This document shows positions 16,323-21,601 of a DNA stretch of 22,834 bases, one piece after another. A program made the position numbers and the translations under genes. How positions within the stretch are numbered: the stretch's first letter is position 1; each line of letters begins with the position of its first letter. A model generated the notes under the pieces. It had not been told where the DNA came from. It saw nothing but the letters and a program-made list of their open reading frames with translations, and ran no database searches. The DNA comes from Kiritimatiellia bacterium (lineage in GTDB: Bacteria; Verrucomicrobiota; Kiritimatiellia; RFP12; UBA1067): contig JAFYQC010000151.1 in NCBI GenBank assembly GCA_017547265.1, positions 1 to 22,834 of the forward strand. Direction: 5' to 3'.

Positions 16323-18126
16323 CTGGCACCTCGTTTTCTCTTTGCATGCTTAGCGAAATGGTGACTTTCGTTCCGCGCCCAGGAGCGCTATCGATGTTCA
16401 TCTTGCCTTCAAGACCCTCGATTCGCTCGGTGACGCCGAGAAGTCCGTAGTGCCCCTCGGCGGGACCGGGAGCGGCTTTTGGGTCGAAGCCGCATCCGTT
16501 GTCCGCGACCGAGAACTGCAGTTGGCTTGCATTCATTGCGCCGGCGACTCTTATCTCCGTCGCCTTGCCGTGCCTTGCCGCGTTGACGGCCAGTTCTCGC
16601 ACGATCTTCAGTATTGCGTATGCCGTGTTGTCCGTAAGTCGAAGCCGTGGCACGTTGAAGCGAACGGCGAGCTTGACGTCGCCGATCTGCGGGCGAAGCG
16701 TTTGCCGTATGGCCTCGTTCATGTCGAGCGATTCGAGTGTGCCGTGCCTCAGGTCCCACAGGCAGTTCCTCAGTTCGCCGTGGCATGACGCGAGCGATCG
16801 TTCGGCAATCGCGAGGTGCGAGAGCGCCGTCGGCATGTCTTCCCCTGCGGCGGTCTGTGCGGCTTTCAGCTCGAGCGCGATGCCAGTCAGGTTCTGGGAG
16901 ATTGAGTCGTGCAGCTCGATTGCGAGGCGGGTGCGTTCCTGTGTGCGCAGGTTCGCGCTAACGTGTGCGACCTGCTCTTTGAACAATTCTCGACCGCGCC
17001 GCTCCACCATTCTACGCAAGATGCGGTTCCACGTGAAAAACGCGAGAAGCGCAACGGCAAGTCCTATGATTACGGCGAGAAGCCGCTTTGGCGTCCACCA
17101 CGGCGCAGGTGCGAGTATTCTGATGTCGGCTTGCGTCCGTACGACGAGCGTGATGCCGCTGATCTTGGGAAAGGGCGCGTGGGGGTGCCAGTTTGGAACG
17201 TCCATTATGCACGAGCCAGTCACTTCGACGATGCATCCTGCGTCAAGTTGCGATGGAAGTTCGTCGCCAAGTGCGCTTATGTCCACGGCAAGGGTGAAAG
17301 CGCCGTCGGCGATTTTCATCACACCGTCGCGCGGCATGTCCTCTGCCCGTCCCTTAAGCCGAAGAGTCTTGCCGTATAGCTTTTCCTGGAAGATCGGCTT
17401 GCCGGAAGGGAGGTCTTCGAACAGTTCGCGAAGCGTCGTGTCGCGCACTGTTTCCACCGGCGCGTCGGGAAGTGTGGCCGGACGCCACCGCGCGCGCACG
17501 AGGTTTAGGTGATAGAGGTCGGTCTCTGGAAAACCGACGACTTCCACAGATTCCCCGAAGCTCGGCGGCTCGGGGTCTGCAAGCTCTATGCGTATGAGAC
17601 GGTTGGAAGGCGTCAGGATAAGCACGTTGTTGCCGTCCCACGCCGCGAGGACTCGCCCGACTGTGCGATGGCGCCGAGAGCTTGCGATTTCTTCTGGGCG
17701 CGACGCGTCGAGGGAAAGGCAGTCTGGAGCGTCGAAGATGTCTGGAGTCGGGGTGATGACGGATATGCTGTCTGGTGAAATGACGTTGAACCTGCGACCC
17801 ATGTAACGCCGCATGTTCCACTGCACCGTCGAGTCGCACCGTCCGGTGAACGTTGCGGTCGCGCCGACGAGTTCGCGAAGTTCGTGGTATCTCGCTTTTG
17901 CGTTGTTGACCGGCACGAGAATGCTGTCGCCGCCTTGCCGAACGAACAGGAACACGTGTTCGGGATCCGTTTCGTCGTCGAGGACGTCAGCGATGGTTCC
18001 CGTAAGCGTGGCGTCTTCATAGTCGTGCCGGCCGCTTAGGATTTCGGGTATGGCAAGCGACGGCACCTCGCACAGCGCCGTGTGAGCAAGTGTCATCAAG
18101 GCAAATACCAGCCGTAGTCCGTTCAT
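16309..18126 (-). CDS. Sensor histidine kinase, HisKA_3 (NarX/DesK) type
   Basis: This 605-residue membrane kinase begins with a signal peptide (1-19), followed by about 325 periplasmic residues, one transmembrane helix (about 348-368), and a cytoplasmic kinase core. The phospho-acceptor is His406 in IELHDSISQNLTG. The ATPase domain shows Asn515 in RELAVNAARHG, the G1 box VADNGCGFDP and the G2 region GHYGLLGVTERIEGLEG. The periplasmic part looks like three beta-rich OB-fold-like repeats (TLTGTIADVL..FLFVRQGGDSILVPV; TVGRVLAAWDGNNVLILTP; LRLKGRAEDMPRDGVMKIA), an arrangement I recall in kinases of Verrucomicrobia relatives. No PAS or HAMP domain is seen. The signal sensed is unknown. Its promoter leaves almost no leader. 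Confidence 0.92.
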   Translation of the reverse strand: MNGLRLVFALMTLAHTALCEVPSLAIPEILSGRHDYEDATLTGTIADVLDDETDPEHVFLFVRQGGDSILVPVNNAKARYHELRELVGATATFTGRCDSTVQWNMRRYMGRRFNVISPDSISVITPTPDIFDAPDCLSLDASRPEEIASSRRHRTVGRVLAAWDGNNVLILTPSNRLIRIELADPEPPSFGESVEVVGFPETDLYHLNLVRARWRPATLPDAPVETVRDTTLRELFEDLPSGKPIFQEKLYGKTLRLKGRAEDMPRDGVMKIADGAFTLAVDISALGDELPSQLDAGCIVEVTGSCIMDVPNWHPHAPFPKISGITLVVRTQADIRILAPAPWWTPKRLLAVIIGLAVALLAFFTWNRILRRMVERRGRELFKEQVAHVSANLRTQERTRLAIELHDSISQNLTGIALELKAAQTAAGEDMPTALSHLAIAERSLASCHGELRNCLWDLRHGTLESLDMNEAIRQTLRPQIGDVKLAVRFNVPRLRLTDNTAYAILKIVRELAVNAARHGKATEIRVAGAMNASQLQFSVADNGCGFDPKAAPGPAEGHYGLLGVTERIEGLEGKMNIDSAPGRGTKVTISLSMQRENEVPGGKA

Positions 18127-18134
18127 TTGCGAAG

Positions 18135-18162
18135 ATTATACCATAAATGGCGCGCTTGCCAA
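18135..18162 (-). promoter_or_regulatory. Histidine kinase promoter (extended -10, leaderless)
   Basis: On the minus strand, TTGGCA (18162-18157), a 16-bp spacer and TGGTATAAT (18143-18135) form a near-consensus promoter. Eight bases separate the -10 from the ATG at 18126, so the mRNA leader would be only one or two bases. It is divergent from the hydrolase promoter, with about 55 bp between the two -35 elements. Confidence 0.75.
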
Positions 18163-18197
18163 ATCAGAAGATGTTACGCTTTGTTTCAGGGAGATAC

Positions 18198-18215
18198 CCC
18201 CTACAGTTGTAGGGG
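18198..18215. promoter_or_regulatory. 18-bp palindromic operator, copy 1
   Basis: CCCCTACA-GT-TGTAGGGG is a perfect inverted repeat with a 2-bp centre, placed directly upstream of the -35 of the hydrolase promoter. The same palindrome occurs at 20532-20549. Its core TACAnnTGTA matches the operator core known for BlaI/MecI/CopY-type repressors, but no such regulator is encoded in the window. Confidence 0.75.
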
Positions 18216-18216
18216 C

Positions 18217-18246
18217 TTGAAGTTTGTCCGCGTATAAGTGTATACT
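18217..18246 (+). promoter_or_regulatory. Hydrolase promoter, cassette copy 1
   Basis: A -35 TTGAAG (18217-18222), an 18-bp spacer and TATACT (18241-18246) are visible. From 18197 to 18246 this promoter agrees with the phosphoesterase promoter (20531-20580) at 46 of 50 positions by hand alignment, including the whole operator, the -35, the first nine spacer bases and the -10. Confidence 0.75.
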
Positions 18247-18279
18247 ACAACATAAACAATGTCTGAGGAGGTAAATCGA

Positions 18280-19137
18280 ATGAACGCAAAGAGAATGTTT
18301 CTTTTTGTTGGCGTGGCAATTGTCACGGCGACAGCAACAGTTGCATCCGTTGACAAAACGGCTGCCGAGATGATGGCGAGCGCACGGCTCGCGGACGCTG
18401 GCGTTACTGCGCAAGTTGGCGCGGGGTACGCTGGCGCGAAGCGATACACGTTTAAGTTCGAGGGCTACAAGGCGTATTTCGACGAGCCGGTCGCGGCAAA
18501 GCCTGGACGCCAGTGGATGTGGTGCATGAAGTGGCCGGGCGCATACGCGGAATTCACAGGGCAGGAGGATGGCGTCAGGCGCGGCTACTACTACGTCTAT
18601 CTTGACGACATCGACTGGATGTCGCCGAAGGGCGTGGAGATTGCCAAGCGCTTCCATGACTTCCTCGTCGGGAAGCTCGGTTTTGCGGCGAAGGCGAACT
18701 TGATCGGCATGAGCTGGGGCGGCTTCTACTCCACGCGCTATGCTGCGGCCCATCCCGAGGATGTCGCGCGCATCTACCTCGACGCGCCGCTCATGAACTT
18801 CGACGGTTTCCGGCTCCACGAATGGCCCGCGGCCCGCAAGGCGTGGGGCGAGAGCGAGGGCGGCGAGTGGACGAAGGACCCGCGCATGCCGATCAACCTC
18901 GCGGACAAGATCGCCAAGGCGAAGATTCCCGTTTTGCTTCTCTACGGTGGGGCTGACACGGTCGTTCCGCCAAGCAAGAACTGCGAAATCTTCATCCCGC
19001 GCTTCAAGGCGGCGGGCGGCAACATCAAGGTCTTCAAGCGCGACATGTACGGCCATCATCCGCACGGCTTCCAGGGTGCCGCCAACATTGGCGCAATCGT
19101 CGATTTCTTTGAAGGAAAACCAGTCTCGGTCAAGTGA
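18280..19137 (+). CDS. Secreted alpha/beta hydrolase
   Basis: This 285-residue protein has a Sec-type signal peptide (1-22, MNAKRMFLFVGVAIVTATAT onward) and an alpha/beta-hydrolase fold. The nucleophile elbow is GMSWGGF (Ser145), the acid is Asp226 in GGADTVVP, and the catalytic His lies in YGHHPHGF (259-262). Esterase or peptidase activity is possible; an esterase that deacylates plant glycans would fit the genome, but the substrate cannot be read. I start at 18280, because GAGGAGG (18265-18271) sits 8 bases before this ATG. The in-frame ATG at 18259 lies upstream of that site and would spoil the signal peptide. Transcribed from cassette copy 1 and followed by a terminator-like hairpin, it is probably monocistronic. 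Confidence 0.85.
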   Translation: MNAKRMFLFVGVAIVTATATVASVDKTAAEMMASARLADAGVTAQVGAGYAGAKRYTFKFEGYKAYFDEPVAAKPGRQWMWCMKWPGAYAEFTGQEDGVRRGYYYVYLDDIDWMSPKGVEIAKRFHDFLVGKLGFAAKANLIGMSWGGFYSTRYAAAHPEDVARIYLDAPLMNFDGFRLHEWPAARKAWGESEGGEWTKDPRMPINLADKIAKAKIPVLLLYGGADTVVPPSKNCEIFIPRFKAAGGNIKVFKRDMYGHHPHGFQGAANIGAIVDFFEGKPVSVK

Positions 19138-19168
19138 CTGGCTGGATGGCGTACTAAAGTCCGGCGAC

Positions 19169-19197
19169 GCCCCGTGTTTATTCCGGGGTTGCTTTTG
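19169..19197 (+). terminator. Possible intrinsic terminator after the hydrolase
   Basis: CCCCG (19170-19174) and CGGGG (19184-19188) pair around a 9-base loop, and TTGCTTTT follows. The stem is short and the U-tract is interrupted, but position and composition suit a terminator. The flanking CGACGCCCC string resembles the left arm of the palindrome at 7-24. Confidence 0.5.
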
Positions 19198-19219
19198 TCA
19201 GCACGACTGAGCGGAATTA

Positions 19220-19228
19220 TGGTATAAT
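19220..19228 (+). promoter_or_regulatory. Extended -10 promoter of the first ATPase gene
   Basis: TGGTATAAT at 19220-19228 is a perfect extended -10. No -35 is found at normal spacing. The predicted start near 19235 falls inside the first of two dyads, giving a leader of about 66 bases that carries both dyads and a ribosome binding site. Confidence 0.7.
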
Positions 19229-19231
19229 ATC

Positions 19232-19280
19232 AGTGTTTTGAAACACTAATGTTGTGCATATATTAGTGTTTTCATACACT
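19232..19280. promoter_or_regulatory. Two phased 16-bp dyads (candidate operators)
   Basis: AGTGTTT-TG-AAACACT (19232-19247) is a perfect inverted repeat. AGTGTTT-TC-ATACACT (19265-19280) is the same element with one arm mismatch. The copies start 33 bp apart, about three helical turns, so they would lie on nearly the same face of DNA. The first covers the predicted transcription start. Both would also be present in the mRNA leader. Confidence 0.75.
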
Positions 19281-19300
19281 GATTGCGAAAGGAAGAAGCA

Positions 19301-20518
19301 ATGGGAGAAACGGACATCAGTTTGTTGTTGGAGACATCAAGTCGCCTGATTGATGAGGTTTCACTTGATTTTCGGCGATATCTTTGTCCGAAGATAGAGT
19401 GGAACGATAGGTTGATATGCATCAAGGGTCCCAAAGGATGCGGCAAGACAACTTTGATACTTCAGCACATAAAGGAGACCTTTGGCGCTGGTAGCGACAA
19501 GGCCGTGTATCTTGCACTTGACCATATATGGTTTGCATCGCATGATGTCTTGGATGCTGTCGATTGGCTGTACACACATGGATGTACGCATCTTTTTCTC
19601 GACGAGGTGCATCATGCCGAGCACTGGGCAAGACTTGTCAAAACGATATGCGATTCATATCCAAAATTGAACCTCGTATTCAGCGGATCGTCTGTTCTGC
19701 AGCTGACGGCTGCGCAAGCGGATCTTTCTAGGCGTCAGGCAGTTTACAATCTGGAGGGCCTTTCGTATAGGGAGTTTCTAAAGTTTGAAGAAGGGATTGA
19801 CTACCCGCCAATATCAATGGAAGACTTGATTGTGCGCCATCGTGCGTTGTCCTTGGAAATATCGCGCGGACGAAAAATACTGCCGCTTTTTGACGACTAC
19901 CTACGGCATGGGTACTATCCCTTTGGAAAGGAGGCGAAATCTCAGTTTGGGCAACGCCTTGCTGCTGTTGTTGGTACCGTGCTTGACGTTGACTTCCCGA
20001 AAGTTGTTGATGTTTCCGCTTCTACTGTACGCAAGACGAAGAAGATGCTTATGATTCTTGCGTCGAGTTGTCCACAGACGCCAAACATGTCCGAACTCTA
20101 TGCGGAACTTGAAACCGACCGCAATGCGGGGATCAAGATGTTCGACGTGCTTGAAAAGGCGGAACTTGTAGCATCCGTCGCGCTTGAGGGAAAGCATGCG
20201 AAATTGAAAAGACTTGGGGTTGCCGAGAAGCTTTTTCTGGGGGATACCAACTTGATGTATGCCCTTGTTGCCAGCCCGGATATTGGAGCCGTCCGTGAAA
20301 CTTTTTTTGCCAACCAGATGCGCGCTTCGGGTCTTTCATACTCAATTCCACCGAAAGGAGACTTCAAGGTATCGGATCGTTGGCTCTTTGAGATTGGAGG
20401 GAAAGGCAAAGGTTTTTCTCAAATAAAAGACATTTCGGATAGCTATGTTGTGAACGATGGCGTCGAGATTGGCACAGGGAACAAGATTCCTTTGTGGCTT
20501 CTTGGCTTTCTTTATTAG
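19301..20518 (+). CDS. AAA ATPase with DUF4143-type C-terminal domain (first copy)
   Basis: This 405-residue protein is of the AAA_14/DUF4143 superfamily, ATPases of largely unknown function that are common as accessory genes. Walker A is GPKGCGKT (43-50), Walker B is HLFLDEVHH (97-105) and the sensor motif is LVFSGSS (125-131). The C-terminal part is a restriction-endonuclease-like fold whose acidic/lysine core reads LFEIGGKGKGFSQI instead of the ExK pattern of the second copy. I start at the ATG 19301, with GGAAG 5 bases upstream, rather than at TTG 19283. Composition is visibly lower in G+C than its neighbours (27 of 60 in 19381-19440, versus 38 of 60 in 12241-12300, hand counted), which suggests transfer. 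It lies between the two genes sharing the operator cassette and has its own promoter and dyads. Confidence 0.85.
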   Translation: MGETDISLLLETSSRLIDEVSLDFRRYLCPKIEWNDRLICIKGPKGCGKTTLILQHIKETFGAGSDKAVYLALDHIWFASHDVLDAVDWLYTHGCTHLFLDEVHHAEHWARLVKTICDSYPKLNLVFSGSSVLQLTAAQADLSRRQAVYNLEGLSYREFLKFEEGIDYPPISMEDLIVRHRALSLEISRGRKILPLFDDYLRHGYYPFGKEAKSQFGQRLAAVVGTVLDVDFPKVVDVSASTVRKTKKMLMILASSCPQTPNMSELYAELETDRNAGIKMFDVLEKAELVASVALEGKHAKLKRLGVAEKLFLGDTNLMYALVASPDIGAVRETFFANQMRASGLSYSIPPKGDFKVSDRWLFEIGGKGKGFSQIKDISDSYVVNDGVEIGTGNKIPLWLLGFLY

Positions 20519-20531
20519 CATCTCCACCCAC

Positions 20532-20549
20532 CCCCTACAGTTGTAGGGG
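20532..20549. promoter_or_regulatory. 18-bp palindromic operator, copy 2
   Basis: The sequence CCCCTACAGTTGTAGGGG is identical to 18198-18215 and lies at the same distance (1 bp) from the following -35. It starts 14 bases after the ATPase stop codon. Confidence 0.75.
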
Positions 20550-20550
20550 A

Positions 20551-20580
20551 TTGAAGTTTGTCCGCTGATTAGTGTATACT
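20551..20580 (+). promoter_or_regulatory. Phosphoesterase promoter, cassette copy 2
   Basis: TTGAAG (20551-20556), an 18-bp spacer and TATACT (20575-20580) have the same spacing as copy 1. The predicted start near 20587 gives a leader of about 22 bases to the preferred ATG at 20609. Confidence 0.75.
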
Positions 20581-20608
20581 TGCATGAAACCACATTGGAG
20601 GCATGGAA

Positions 20609-21451
20609 ATGAACAGGAGAGAGTTTCTGCTTGGCTCGGCGCTTGCCGTCGTGCCGGCGTTCGCGGAGAGCAACACGCCGTCCGGAGATCCCGGAAGCCG
20701 CGCTGGGCGCATCTTGATCGCGCATCTGACCGACCCGCAATTCGGCTTTGACTGGACGGCGCAAGATGACGAGGCGAAGTACGCCGCCGACCTCGCGCGT
20801 TTCGAACGCACGGTTGCCCGCGCCAACGCCCTCAAGCCGGACTTGGTGCTCATTACTGGCGATATGACGCACAAGGCGGAGGACGTTGTCCGCGATTGGC
20901 CGCGTCTCCTCGGGATGTTCAAAGTCCCGGTCGTCGTCGCGCCCGGAAATCACGACATGGGGCAGAAGGTCACAAAGGAAAACCGCGACCGGTATCTTTC
21001 CATCTTTGGCTCCGACTATCAGGCGCTTGACGTGAAGGGCTGGCGCGTGATCGCCGGGAACACCCAGTTCTGGTTCAAGACTGAGCTCGCGGACGAAAAG
21101 GCGAAGTACGAGGAGTGGCTCAAGACCGAACTCGAGAAGGCCAGGCAGTACGGCGGCAAGGTGATTCTTGCCGGGCACATCCCGCCGTTCGCCCATGCAT
21201 TCGACGAGGGGAACTCCTACGAGAATTATCCGAAGGAAGGCCGCGAGGCGCGGTTGAGTGCGTATCGCCAAGCGGGGGCGAAGTTCTACATCTGCGGACA
21301 CACTCACAGGATGTCGACGCACGGCTACAAGGACCTTACGATCCTCAACGCCGAAACGACGTCTTTGAACTTCGACCGGCGGCCGTTCGGTTTCCGGCTG
21401 TTCGAGGCGGCGGACGAAACTGATTTCTCATATTCCTTTGTTGCGGTTTAG
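20609..21451 (+). CDS. Tat-exported calcineurin-like metallophosphoesterase
   Basis: This 280-residue protein begins NRREFLLGSALAVVPAFA, a twin-arginine signal, so it is probably exported folded with its metals. Metallophosphoesterase motifs are in order: HLTDPQFG (Asp42, with Gln44 where most families have His), GDMTHK (Asp85), PGNHDMG (Asn114, His115), LAGHIPPF (His190) and CGHTHR (His231, His233). The DPQFG form and overall size recall CPPED1/CSTP1-like phosphoesterases. The substrate may be a phosphoprotein, nucleotide or sugar phosphate, and cannot be decided here. GGAGG at 20597-20601 lies 7 bases from the ATG at 20609 but only 1 base from the ATG at 20603, so the downstream start is preferred. 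It shares its promoter/operator cassette with the secreted hydrolase, which implies co-regulation of two exported hydrolases. Confidence 0.87.
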   Translation: MNRREFLLGSALAVVPAFAESNTPSGDPGSRAGRILIAHLTDPQFGFDWTAQDDEAKYAADLARFERTVARANALKPDLVLITGDMTHKAEDVVRDWPRLLGMFKVPVVVAPGNHDMGQKVTKENRDRYLSIFGSDYQALDVKGWRVIAGNTQFWFKTELADEKAKYEEWLKTELEKARQYGGKVILAGHIPPFAHAFDEGNSYENYPKEGREARLSAYRQAGAKFYICGHTHRMSTHGYKDLTILNAETTSLNFDRRPFGFRLFEAADETDFSYSFVAV

Positions 21452-21562
21452 ACACGAAAAGACCGCTATATTTTTTAATGCGCCCGCCGCATCTCCATTC
21501 TTTGAGCTCGTGGCAGTGTGCAAAACCGCCGACTGAAAATCGGAAAAAGTGCCGAATGCATA

Positions 21563-21592
21563 TTGACGATGTTGCCGTTTATGTGATATAAT
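21563..21592 (+). promoter_or_regulatory. Promoter of the second ATPase gene (leaderless)
   Basis: TTGACG (21563-21568), an 18-bp spacer and TATAAT (21587-21592) preceded by TGA form the strongest -35/-10 pair in the window. Nine bases lie between the -10 and the ATG at 21602, with no ribosome binding site. The transcript should have 0-3 leader bases. The rest of the 150-base gap before this gene (21452-21562) holds nothing else that I can recognise. Confidence 0.8.
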
Positions 21593-21601
21593 TAAACGCA
21601 A

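Noticed and set aside
21532..21546. Small hairpin CCGA/TCGG before the second ATPase
   Set aside because: Only 4 bp of stem, followed by A rather than T runs, so not a convincing terminator or operator.
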